Origin: Clostridia bacterium
Lineage (GTDB): Bacteria > Bacillota > Clostridia > TANB77 > CAG-508
Assembly: GCA_017469445.1 (NCBI GenBank)
Contig: JAFUGK010000008.1
Coordinates: forward strand, 1-64,000
DNA length: 64,000 nt
Direction: 5' to 3'
The translations under genes were made by a program, and so were the position numbers. Below are positions 1 through 7,900 of the stretch, piece by piece. Under the pieces are notes generated by a model, which made no database searches, was not told the DNA's origin, and was given only the letters and a program-made list of their open reading frames with translations. Position 1 is the stretch's first letter, and each line of letters begins with the position of its first letter.

Positions 1-349
1 TATATTGATTTCCTGTATTTTTAAAGGTTATTACAAAATTTCCGTTTTCTCCATCTTCTACTTCTACATTATTTCCGCCTTCGTTTAATTGTTGTTCTAC
101 TAATTCTGCTGTTATTGCTGTTATGCTATCATCTGTATATAGTTTTATTTTTAACTCTGCAAATGCTTTTGTTATTGCATCTTTTTCTGCTGATCTAATA
201 TACTCTTCTTGTGCATATTTTGAATTTGATATTATTCCATTACTTCCAAACAGTGTATTTAATGCTACTCCTGCAAGTATCAATAACACTATTATTGTTA
301 TTATTAATGCTAGTAATGTAATACCTTTTGATTCTTTAGTACTTTTCAT
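1..349 (-). CDS. Prepilin-like (type IV pilin-type N-terminus) protein, 3' end outside window
   Basis: About 116 codons are visible, and the gene runs off the left edge. Translation starts at an ATG behind a TAGGAGG ribosome binding site. Residues 1-8 are a short charged leader ending in Lys-Gly. A long hydrophobic segment follows (ITLLALIITIIVLLILAG), the layout of a type IV prepilin with cleavage after Gly9. The usual Glu at mature position 5 is Ala, as in a large group of clostridial pilin-like surface proteins. The rest is a soluble, acidic domain of unknown fold. It is likely processed by a prepilin peptidase and displayed on the membrane or assembled into a pseudopilus; this is inference. 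It ends a reverse transcription unit whose other genes are not visible. Confidence 0.75.
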   Translation of the reverse strand, partial: MKSTKESKGITLLALIITIIVLLILAGVALNTLFGSNGIISNSKYAQEEYIRSAEKDAITKAFAELKIKLYTDDSITAITAELVEQQLNEGGNNVEVEDGENGNFVITFKNTGNQY

Positions 350-470
350 AAAAATTCCTCCTATTATATTACATTTTAATACAAAAAATTTCCTATATCA
401 ATTATATTTGTAAAATGTAATACAATTGTAATATAAAAAATCACTTTAATTATAAATTCTTTTTCAATCT

Positions 471-535
471 CTGTCCCCAGTTGGGAATGATTCCCAATTT
501 GGAAACGTCCCCAATTACCGAAACGTCCCCAATTA
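471..535. repeat. REP-like palindromic repeat, copy 1 (GTCCCC/GGGGAC type)
   Basis: The core is the perfect palindrome TTGGGAATgATTCCCAA, flanked by GTCCCC on the left and AAACGTCCCC on the right. The right part is then duplicated as two 16-bp units of AAACGTCCCCAATTAC. The same left half and palindrome recur at 30287-30330. GGGGACGTTTC-type repeats are common in clostridial genomes and are thought to be spread by REP-associated IS200-like transposases; none is encoded here. The element sits a few bases past the stop codon of the methyltransferase gene. Confidence 0.7.
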
Positions 536-539
536 CCAA

Positions 540-1445
540 TTAAATTTTTCTAATCTTTGCTACAAAAAAGCCTTCGTATTGGTTGGTTGGGCATACTGTT
601 ATTGTTCCTTTTATTGTTGATGGTAATAATGGTAATTTAGCTGTAATTTTTTCATTTAATGGCACTACTTCTACTTTGCCTGTTTTTAATATTTTATTTA
701 AGTTTTCTTCATTTTCGTTTTTTAATATAGAGCATGTTGAATAAATCATTTCATGTCCTGGTTTTAGTATTTTTATTGCTTTACTTAATAATTCAAATTG
801 TGTTTTTTCTGCCCTTTTTACCAATTCTATAGTAAAATTCTTATCTAAATTTTCATCTTCTAAACTAATAGTTCCGCTTCCACTACAAGGTGCATCTAAT
901 AATATTTTATCGAATGAAAAGAAATCATCCAATTTTCGTGCATCTTCTCTCATTATATTTATTCTTTTAGCACCTTGCTTTTCAATGTTATACATTAACC
1001 TATCTGCTCTTATTTTATTTTTCTCACATGCTGTAATCAATGCTAAATTTTCAGTTAAAGCAGATATTTGAGTTGTCTTTCCTCCTGGCGCTGCTGCCAT
1101 ATCTAATATGTTTTCATTTGCTTTAGGTTCTAACAATATTGCAGGTAACATTGAAGACAAACTTTGCAAATATATTTTTCCATCTTCATAAATACTTAAT
1201 TGTCGTATATCTACTTCATTTGCATTTTCCAATATTATTGCATTATTGTACCAGTCTACTCTACTAAAATTTATTCCATTTTTGCTTAATTCGTTTTCTA
1301 TTTCTTCATTGCTTGACTTTAATGTATTTACCCTCAATGTAGTTGCTCTTTTAGAAGAATAACCTTCTACTATTCTTTTCACATCTTCTTTACTGTATTG
1401 TTCTTCCAAAATTTCAGATAAAAATTGTGGTAATTCTTTTTTCAT
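540..1445 (-). CDS. RsmB/Nop2-family RNA m5C methyltransferase
   Basis: This 301-residue protein carries the full NOL1/NOP2/Sun signature. The SAM-binding motif LDMAAAPGGKT is at about 114-124, the DAPCSG motif with Cys187 at 184-189, and the second catalytic cysteine in YSTCS (Cys238). Enzymes of this family methylate C5 of cytosines in 16S rRNA through a covalent Cys intermediate. There is no N-terminal NusB-like domain, so the protein is closer in size to short RsmF/RsmB-like enzymes of Clostridia; the target cytosine cannot be assigned. Translation starts at an ATG behind a poor purine-rich site (AAAGAATGATGTAA). It is divergent from tsaE, with a structured repeat between them. Confidence 0.85.
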   Translation of the reverse strand: MKKELPQFLSEILEEQYSKEDVKRIVEGYSSKRATTLRVNTLKSSNEEIENELSKNGINFSRVDWYNNAIILENANEVDIRQLSIYEDGKIYLQSLSSMLPAILLEPKANENILDMAAAPGGKTTQISALTENLALITACEKNKIRADRLMYNIEKQGAKRINIMREDARKLDDFFSFDKILLDAPCSGSGTISLEDENLDKNFTIELVKRAEKTQFELLSKAIKILKPGHEMIYSTCSILKNENEENLNKILKTGKVEVVPLNEKITAKLPLLPSTIKGTITVCPTNQYEGFFVAKIRKI

Positions 1446-1531
1446 TTACATCATTCTTTCTTTTTAATTCTGCTTATGAAATACCATAAAACAAGTCAAT
1501 TGTCAAATCAATTTTATGCCTTAATAATAAA

Positions 1532-1704
1532 AGCAAATAATATTAAAATTTATGAAATGACGAATGTGCCGTGGAATGTTGGTGCAAATTCTTAGGATAT
1601 ATCAAGGGAGGAAGCAGAAGTGAGAGGCTCGCTTGATATATCTTTAGAATTTGCAAAACATGTAGCAAGCCGAGGAAATTGAATAAATTTTAATATTATT
1701 TGCT
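1532..1704 (+). repeat. Family A structured element, copy 1 (candidate structured RNA or mobile element)
   Basis: A perfect 22-bp outer stem (1532-1553 with 1683-1704) closes a core of about 130 nt. A second stem of about 23 bp lies inside (1584-1606 with 1632-1654), with a purine-rich loop at 1607-1631. The core is repeated on the opposite strand at 29413-29593 with most bases conserved. The outer stem sequence differs there but pairing is kept, and pairs 1576-1661 (A-T) and 1584-1654 (G-C) become G-C and A-T in the other copy. It lies in the 385-bp gap between the divergent methyltransferase and tsaE genes, upstream of the tsaE promoter. No coding potential is seen. Confidence 0.75.
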
Positions 1705-1762
1705 ATATTACTTTTTTGCATAAACTTATGACAATTTTTTTCAAATTTTTTGCGATTTTTTC

Positions 1763-1791
1763 TTTACAAATTGTGAATACTAATATAAAAT
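1763..1791 (+). promoter_or_regulatory. Sigma-A-type promoter for tsaE operon
   Basis: TTTACA and TAAAAT hexamers are separated by exactly 17 nt, about 40 nt before the tsaE start codon. It lies downstream of the family A element, so that element is probably not part of this transcript. Confidence 0.65.
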
Positions 1792-1830
1792 TAGCATGTA
1801 AAAATATATTTTGTAAAAGTAGGTGAATTT

Positions 1831-2304
1831 ATGTTTAAATTTGTATCACATTCAGAAAATGAAACTATTGATTTTGCATGTAAACTTGCAAGTAAATTAA
1901 AAAACGGAGATTTAATAGTTTTATCTGGCAATTTAGGATCTGGAAAAACTAGATTCACACAAGGTATTTTAAAAAATTTTGGACTAGAAGATGATATATC
2001 TAGCCCTACTTTTACTATTGTAAATGAACATCATTCTGGTAATACTAACATTTATCACTTTGATGTGTATAGATTACAGGATGAAGATGAATTCTATGCT
2101 ATTGGTGGAGAAGAATATTTAAGCAATGGAATTTGCATAATTGAATGGGGCGAAATTATAGAATCTATTTTACCTAAAGATTACATTAAGGTCATTTTTG
2201 AAAGAGACCCTGAAAATGAAAATAACAGAATTTTAAATTTTGAAGTACATGGAGATAGATTACTTCCAATTATTAAGGAGGTTTTTGAAAGTGAAAATAC
2301 TTAG
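1831..2304 (+). CDS. tsaE: tRNA threonylcarbamoyladenosine biosynthesis ATPase TsaE
   Basis: The protein has 157 residues, the usual size for TsaE. It shows the P-loop GNLGSGKT at 33-40, the SSPTF motif near 59-63 and the VYRL/IIEWGE segment typical of the family. TsaE acts in the cytoplasm with TsaB and TsaD to make t6A37 on ANN-decoding tRNAs; its ATPase cycle resets the TsaBD complex. It is the first gene of a four-gene forward operon. Its last 14 bases overlap the GTG start of tsaB, so the two are translationally coupled. TsaD is not in this window. Confidence 0.93.
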   Translation: MFKFVSHSENETIDFACKLASKLKNGDLIVLSGNLGSGKTRFTQGILKNFGLEDDISSPTFTIVNEHHSGNTNIYHFDVYRLQDEDEFYAIGGEEYLSNGICIIEWGEIIESILPKDYIKVIFERDPENENNRILNFEVHGDRLLPIIKEVFESENT

Positions 2305-2965
2305 TATTACAACATCAAGTAGTGTTTGCTCTGTATGTCTTTTGAATGATACTACTATTGTTAAAGAATTAAGCTTAAATAATGAAAAAACTCATTCAGA
2401 AAACCTTATGCCTCTTGTATCAAAAATATTTGAAGAAACCGGACTTTTCCTAAACGATATAGATTATATAGCATGTGACATTGGCCCTGGTTCTTTTACT
2501 GGTATTAGAATTGGAATTGCTTCTGTTAAAGCTATGGCAGAAACCCATAATATAAAAATAATTCCAGTAAGCTCTCTAGAAGCTTTGGCATATAACGTAG
2601 AAAATTCAGATAAATACATTTGTAGTTTAATAGATGCTAGAAATAGTAATGCTTATTCTGCATTATTTGATGAAAAACACAATATGATTTCCACATTTAC
2701 TGCAGACACTGTTGATACAATTTTAAATAATCTGCCTCAAAAACCAATATGCTTTGTTGGAAATGCTGCAGAAATTTATACAGATAAAATAACAGATATA
2801 TTTAAAGAAAATGCAAATTTTGCTGAATGTAATTTATTATCATCTGCAAAACTTGGCATTTGTGCATACAGTAAAGCATTAAAAGATGAATATGTTACAG
2901 CAGATACCCTACTACCTTTATACTTAAGGAAATCTCAAGCTGAAAGGATGTTAGAAAATGGATAA
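2291..2965 (+). CDS. tsaB: tRNA t6A biosynthesis scaffold TsaB
   Basis: The GTG at 2291 is chosen because AAGGAGG lies 9 nt upstream and the protein then begins KILSITTSSSVCSVCL, the typical actin-fold N-terminus of TsaB. Longer reading from 2240 would overlap tsaE deeply. The product has 224 residues, with GPGSFTGIRIG at about 70-80. TsaB is the inactive ASKHA-fold partner that holds TsaD and TsaE together during t6A synthesis. Its end overlaps the following acetyltransferase by 8 nt, the common tsaE-tsaB-rimI order of Bacillota. Confidence 0.93.
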   Translation: MKILSITTSSSVCSVCLLNDTTIVKELSLNNEKTHSENLMPLVSKIFEETGLFLNDIDYIACDIGPGSFTGIRIGIASVKAMAETHNIKIIPVSSLEALAYNVENSDKYICSLIDARNSNAYSALFDEKHNMISTFTADTVDTILNNLPQKPICFVGNAAEIYTDKITDIFKENANFAECNLLSSAKLGICAYSKALKDEYVTADTLLPLYLRKSQAERMLENG

Positions 2966-3437
2966 TTTTACAGTCGATTTTATGACTTTAAAAGATTTAA
3001 ATTCTATATTCCCTATTCTTTCTACAGATTTTGATGATTTTTGGAATTATAACACTTTAAAATCTGAACTTGATAAACCAGATTCTTTTGTACTTGTAGC
3101 AAAAGAAGATTCAAAAATTGTAGGATTTGCAGATATTTGGAAAGCTGTAGATATTATGCATTTAATGGATATTGTAGTTGCAAAAGATTATAGACAAAAG
3201 CACATTGGTAGCCTTTTAATGAAAAAAGTTATTAATTTATGTACAGAAAAAAACATTTATGAATTAACTTTGGAAGTAAGGCAAAATAATATACCTGCCA
3301 TTAATCTTTATAAAAAATTTGGATTTAAAGAAATTGGCATAAGAAAAAACTATTATGGAGCTAATAATAATGCTATTATTATGACTCTTTACATAGATAA
3401 AAATTTTAAGGAGGAACTTTTAAGTGAAAAAAACTAA
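2958..3437 (+). CDS. rimI: RimI-like GNAT N-acetyltransferase
   Basis: This is a 159-residue GNAT-fold protein. The acetyl-CoA pyrophosphate-binding stretch is around YRQKHIGSLLM (about 79-89). The C-terminal half has the RimI pattern LEVRQNNIPAINLYKKFGF followed by an Arg/Tyr-rich segment (IRKNYYG). RimI acetylates the N-terminal alanine of ribosomal protein S18 and related targets. Position directly after tsaB supports this name over another GNAT. The start overlaps tsaB by 8 nt and the end overlaps the protease gene by 14 nt. Confidence 0.88.
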   Translation: MDNFTVDFMTLKDLNSIFPILSTDFDDFWNYNTLKSELDKPDSFVLVAKEDSKIVGFADIWKAVDIMHLMDIVVAKDYRQKHIGSLLMKKVINLCTEKNIYELTLEVRQNNIPAINLYKKFGFKEIGIRKNYYGANNNAIIMTLYIDKNFKEELLSEKN

Positions 3438-5829
3438 TGAATTAGATTACAAACAATTAAAAGAGGTTTGCGATCCTAAAATGTTTAAATTTAAAACTAC
3501 AGAAGAATTGGAAGGAACTAAAGAAGTTGTATATGGCCAAGAAAGAGGAATTCGAGCTCTAAAATTTGGTGTTCAAGTAGATGCCAAAGGATATAACATT
3601 TTTGTAGAAGGTCCTTCAGGTGTTGGTAAAACTATATATACAAGAAATTATCTAAAAAAGATTTCAAAAAAGAAAAAAATTCCACACGATTGGTGCTATA
3701 TATATAATTTTGATAATCCAAATGAGCCTATAGCTGTATCTTTCCCTGCTGGACAAGGTAAAGTTTTTGAAAAAGATATGGCAGACTTTGTTAAGGATAT
3801 AAAGCTAGATATTAAAAGAACTTTTGACAATGAAGATTTTGAAAAAGAAAAACAATTAATTAAGCAAGAATATGAAGAAAAAAGGACAAAGCTTCTTGAA
3901 AAATTGAATGAACAATCTATTAAATATGGTTTCCAAGTTAAATCTGCTCAAAATGGTATTTATATGATGCCTGTTTTAAATGGGAAAACAATTGCAGAAG
4001 AAGAATTCGATAAACTAGACGAGGCTACTAAAAAGGAATTTGAAGATAAATCTAATATTGTTCAAGAGCAAATTTTTGCTGCTATTAGTGAAATTAAAGC
4101 TATAGAAAAAGAAGCAGATAAAAAAATAGATGAATGGCAATCTAATGTTGCCCTACTTACTATCAATTTACACATAAACGCATTAAAGAGCAAGTATAAA
4201 AGAAACAAAAAATTAAACAAATATTTTGATAATATAAAAACAGATATCTTAAAGAATATATCTCGTTTTACTGAAAAAGGAAAACAAGATTCAAAACAAC
4301 CACAAGGTCCACAAATAATGCAAAAGCCTGAACAAATTAAGCCTTGGTTAAATTATAGAGTTAATCTATTCATTGATAACAGTGAATTAGAAGGTGCCCC
4401 AGTTGTTATGGATACTAATTATTCATATCAAAACATATTTGGAAGGCTTGAATATGAAAATCAATTTGGAGCATTAAAAACAGATTTTACAATGGTAAAG
4501 CCAGGGTTACTACATCAAGCAAATGGGGGTTATATAATATTCCAAGCAAAAGATTTAATATCTAATCCTGTTTGCTATGAAGAACTAAAAAAGGCCTTAA
4601 CTGTTAAAGAATTAAATATAGAAAATGCTGTAGACCAGCGTACATCAATGGTTCTTGTTTCACTAAAACCAGAATCTATTCCATTAGATGTAAAAGTAAT
4701 TTTAATAGGGGATTCAAATATTTACTATACCCTACTTTCACTAGATGAAGACTTTAGAAAATTATTCAAAATAAAAGTAGAATTCGAAGAGGATGCCCCT
4801 AGAACAGAAGAAAATATTATGATGCTTGCAGAATTTATTAGTGGTTTTTGCAAACGTGAAGAAATATTAGATTTAGACAGAGAAGCAATGGCAAAAATAG
4901 TAGAATTCTCTTCTAGCCTTGCTGATGATAAAAACAAAATATCTACACAATTTAATGCTATGAGTCAAATAGTTGCAGAGGCTTCTGCATGGGCTGTAAT
5001 GGATAAGAAAAAAATTGTGACAAAAGAATATATTCAAAAAGCACTAGATGAACGTATTGACAGAATTAAAAAATATGACTCTAAGTATGTAGAAATGATT
5101 AAAGAAAATACTCTTTTAATTTCAACAGATGGTAGCGAAGTTGGACAAATAAATGGTCTTACTGTTATGACTATTGGAGACTATTCTTTTGGTAAACCTT
5201 CTAAAATAACAGTTAACACTTATTTGGGCAAAAATGGACTTATAGATATACAACGTGAAATTGAACAATCTGGTTCTTCACACTCTAAAGGTGTATTAAT
5301 ACTAGAAGGATATTTAGGACAAACTTTTGCACAAGAATTTCCACTTTCACTAAATGCTAGTATTTGTTTCGAACAATTATATGGTGGAGTTGATGGAGAT
5401 AGTGCTTCAAGTACAGAGCTATATGCCCTACTTTCTAGCTTGTCTGGTATACCAATAAATCAATCTATTGCAGTTACTGGTTCTGTAAACCAAAAAGGCG
5501 AAATTCAGCCAATTGGTGGAATTAACGAAAAAATAACTGGATTCTATCAAATCTGCAAAATGCGCGGATTTAATAAGAAGCATGGTGTAATAATGCCAGT
5601 TCAAAATGTTAGAAACTTACACTTATCAGATGAAATTATAGAAGATGTAAAACAAGGTAACTTCCACATTTATGCAATAAATTCAATAGATGAAGGAATT
5701 GAAATTTTAACAGGTGTACCTGCCGGAAAGAAAAACAAAGATGGAAAATTCCCTGCTGGAAGTATAAATTACTTAGTATACGAAAAATTAAAAAAATATG
5801 CAGATTTAAGTAAAAAACAAGAGAAATAA
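3424..5829 (+). CDS. Lon-family ATP-dependent protease (LonB/AAA_32 type)
   Basis: This 801-residue protein uses a GTG start behind AAGGAGG. It has the Walker A motif GPSGVGKT at 63-70, a long coiled-coil insertion (about 125-290) and a C-terminal Lon protease domain. The Ser of DGDSAS is residue 660 and the Lys of NEK is residue 703; the 43-residue spacing is that of the Lon Ser-Lys dyad. It lacks the N-terminal LAN domain of classical LonA, so it belongs to the Lon-like group with the AAA_32 ATPase. It degrades or processes proteins at the expense of ATP; the substrate is unknown. It closes the tsaE-tsaB-rimI operon and ends in a strong terminator. Confidence 0.88.
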   Translation: MKKTNELDYKQLKEVCDPKMFKFKTTEELEGTKEVVYGQERGIRALKFGVQVDAKGYNIFVEGPSGVGKTIYTRNYLKKISKKKKIPHDWCYIYNFDNPNEPIAVSFPAGQGKVFEKDMADFVKDIKLDIKRTFDNEDFEKEKQLIKQEYEEKRTKLLEKLNEQSIKYGFQVKSAQNGIYMMPVLNGKTIAEEEFDKLDEATKKEFEDKSNIVQEQIFAAISEIKAIEKEADKKIDEWQSNVALLTINLHINALKSKYKRNKKLNKYFDNIKTDILKNISRFTEKGKQDSKQPQGPQIMQKPEQIKPWLNYRVNLFIDNSELEGAPVVMDTNYSYQNIFGRLEYENQFGALKTDFTMVKPGLLHQANGGYIIFQAKDLISNPVCYEELKKALTVKELNIENAVDQRTSMVLVSLKPESIPLDVKVILIGDSNIYYTLLSLDEDFRKLFKIKVEFEEDAPRTEENIMMLAEFISGFCKREEILDLDREAMAKIVEFSSSLADDKNKISTQFNAMSQIVAEASAWAVMDKKKIVTKEYIQKALDERIDRIKKYDSKYVEMIKENTLLISTDGSEVGQINGLTVMTIGDYSFGKPSKITVNTYLGKNGLIDIQREIEQSGSSHSKGVLILEGYLGQTFAQEFPLSLNASICFEQLYGGVDGDSASSTELYALLSSLSGIPINQSIAVTGSVNQKGEIQPIGGINEKITGFYQICKMRGFNKKHGVIMPVQNVRNLHLSDEIIEDVKQGNFHIYAINSIDEGIEILTGVPAGKKNKDGKFPAGSINYLVYEKLKKYADLSKKQEK

Positions 5830-5852
5830 AAAAGAGCCATTGGCTCTTTTTT
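5828..5852. terminator. Bidirectional intrinsic terminator
   Basis: Stem GAGCC-att-GGCTC is flanked by six A on one side and six T on the other. It lies between the convergent Lon-like gene and the HENRH gene and can serve both. Confidence 0.9.
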
Positions 5853-5860
5853 ATTTCTCT

Positions 5861-7630
5861 TTAAAGAATTCCAGGATAATCTGTTTCATCTATTTCTTCT
5901 ATTTTTTCTTTTTTATCCTTTGGATTCTTAAATTTATTATCGTACCTTTCTATAAATCTTTCTTTTTCTTCATCGGTCATTTCATCTACACCATATTTTT
6001 TGTAGAATTTTACAAAAACTTTATCTTTTGAATACTCTTCTCCAAATTCTTTTTGAATATCTAATTCTATTGGTCCCAGTTGTTCCATAGCTTCTTCAGC
6101 ATTAGTTTTTTCTGAGGCCACTTGTGCTTGTTTAGCAATAGGTATTATATCTTGTTTATTTATCATTTTCCCTTGATTATTTTTTTCATCTTGATTCGGA
6201 TTACTTTTTAATGATTCTTCTCGGTACTCTTTATATATTCCTTTTATTACTTTAGTATATTTATCAACAATTGTTGAATTTATTTCACCATTTTCTAATT
6301 TTTGAGATAATTTTGCATATATAGTTTTTTCTTCACTATCCAAAGTATTTATATCTTTTATAATTTCATCATCATCATCTATGGTATCATCTATTTGTAT
6401 TCCTGTATAATTCTTTATATCTTTGGTTACGATATTTTTTATTCTCCTATCAATAAGATTTACTATGTCTTTATTGTTTAATCTTTTAAATGTACTTCCC
6501 AATTTTTCATAATTATTTATATTTATATATTTACTTATAATACTATGAATTTCGCTCTTATATGCCTTCATTAATTCCGGTGTATCTGCTAAAAAATTTT
6601 GTAACTTTACCATGCTTCTATCTTCGTTTAAACAGTATTCTAAAAACAACATAGGATCTGTTCGAATTATTGTCCCATAAATCTCAATTATATGGTTGTT
6701 GTTACTCCTTTTCTCTTCCTTAAAATCAGATAATGAATCTCTTCTTGTTGTTGGTTCTTGATTATTATTTGCTGATATTGCTTTTTGTCTATCTTCTACA
6801 ATTTGCTTATAATCTTTAAATGTTCCATCTTCATTACATATTAGCTTTAATAATGGATATACTTTTATGTCCTCTTTTATTATATTTTGTTTTAAAGTTC
6901 TATCTGCTTCATATACTACAGGTAAGATCCTTTCTTCTGCTTTTTTAAATTCTAATTTCTCAAGATATCCATAGCCAATATTTTTACCATAATTACGTCT
7001 TTCCCATGGATTATATTCGTTAGGGGCTTGAAGCATTTTTTCTTTTAATTCTGGCATATATTTATCAACAAACTCTTTTAAATATTCATATGCACATACA
7101 TTTGCATCATTCTCCATTATAAAATTCTTATGATTTTTTTTATACAATTCTGGTTTGTAACTTACAATATATTGTTCTTTTAGCATTACTATGCTCAATG
7201 GATCAATATCTAAAATTTGCGATGGTTCTTTTCGAAATTGACTAAACTGGATTGCATGTCTATTTTCATGCATTGTTTGAAATATTTTTCTAAATGAACT
7301 TTGAGTAGTAGTAATAAAGCTTAATGCATACTTTATACTATTATTACTTGGATTATAATGACTATTCATTATTGTCTGAGTTGTATCAAACTCTGCTTCT
7401 ACATTATTTTTAAACTCTTTGCATATATACTTGTGACCTAATATTGTTAAAAATTGATGTTCTCTAATAGGAATTCCACTTTTATCTTTTGTCAAATTTC
7501 TACTATCAAAATCTTTTATCACTTCTTTTGTGAATTCTTTAAATTTTTCCATATCAAATTCATTAATTGGGGTATTTCGTAGTTTTTTAATGTATTCATC
7601 TAATTCTTTTTTGGTTATTTCTTCTTTCAT
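5861..7630 (-). CDS. Unrecognised protein with HENRH zinc-metallopeptidase-like motif
   Basis: The product has 589 residues and I do not recognise the family. Residues 121-125 read HENRH, an HExxH zinc signature. About 50 residues later comes ENDANVCAYE (173-182), which resembles the third-ligand Glu region of gluzincins such as IrrE-type peptidases. The rest is highly charged, Lys/Glu/Asn-rich and without membrane segments or signal peptide. A low-complexity acidic linker runs about 380-430. The C-terminus carries MTDEEKERFIERYDNKF, a motif echoed in two other proteins of the same operon. It is the last gene of a five-gene operon, with a GAGGAG ribosome binding site. A metallopeptidase role is inference from the motifs only. 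Confidence 0.7.
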   Translation of the reverse strand: MKEEITKKELDEYIKKLRNTPINEFDMEKFKEFTKEVIKDFDSRNLTKDKSGIPIREHQFLTILGHKYICKEFKNNVEAEFDTTQTIMNSHYNPSNNSIKYALSFITTTQSSFRKIFQTMHENRHAIQFSQFRKEPSQILDIDPLSIVMLKEQYIVSYKPELYKKNHKNFIMENDANVCAYEYLKEFVDKYMPELKEKMLQAPNEYNPWERRNYGKNIGYGYLEKLEFKKAEERILPVVYEADRTLKQNIIKEDIKVYPLLKLICNEDGTFKDYKQIVEDRQKAISANNNQEPTTRRDSLSDFKEEKRSNNNHIIEIYGTIIRTDPMLFLEYCLNEDRSMVKLQNFLADTPELMKAYKSEIHSIISKYININNYEKLGSTFKRLNNKDIVNLIDRRIKNIVTKDIKNYTGIQIDDTIDDDDEIIKDINTLDSEEKTIYAKLSQKLENGEINSTIVDKYTKVIKGIYKEYREESLKSNPNQDEKNNQGKMINKQDIIPIAKQAQVASEKTNAEEAMEQLGPIELDIQKEFGEEYSKDKVFVKFYKKYGVDEMTDEEKERFIERYDNKFKNPKDKKEKIEEIDETDYPGIL

Positions 7631-7657
7631 TTATCTTTCTCCTCTTTGTCTAATGTA

Positions 7658-7900
7658 CTAGTCATCTTTTTCTGTATTTCCAACATTTAAATCTTTGTCT
7701 CCAAAAAATGTACAATTTATAATATTTCCATACTTGTTTTCCCAATTATTTAGTATTTTTTCCTTTTCCTCATCTGTATATCCATCTTCTAATTCATCAA
7801 GTATTCCATATAATTCAGTTTGCTCCAACATGTCAAATAAGATTCTATTTCCCTCCATGCCTATTCCCATTTTTTCATATTCTTGTATAGCACTATTCAT
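7658..7900 (-). CDS. Small acidic protein of unknown function
   Basis: This 80-residue acidic protein starts at the ATG at 7900; an in-frame TTG one codon earlier is less likely. The start overlaps the stop of the upstream 616-residue gene by 8 nt with no clear ribosome binding site, suggesting translational coupling. Its centre reads YTDEEKEKILNNWENKYGN, related to the C-terminal segment of the 589-residue neighbour. No transmembrane segment is seen. A partner or inhibitor role for a neighbouring product is possible but unsupported. Confidence 0.65.
   Translation of the reverse strand: MNSAIQEYEKMGIGMEGNRILFDMLEQTELYGILDELEDGYTDEEKEKILNNWENKYGNIINCTFFGDKDLNVGNTEKDD

Noticed and set aside
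505..536. Two tandem 16-bp repeats (AAACGTCCCCAATTAC) that look like the start of a CRISPR array
   Set aside because: Only two directly adjacent copies with no spacer, no cas genes, and the unit is part of a REP-like element.
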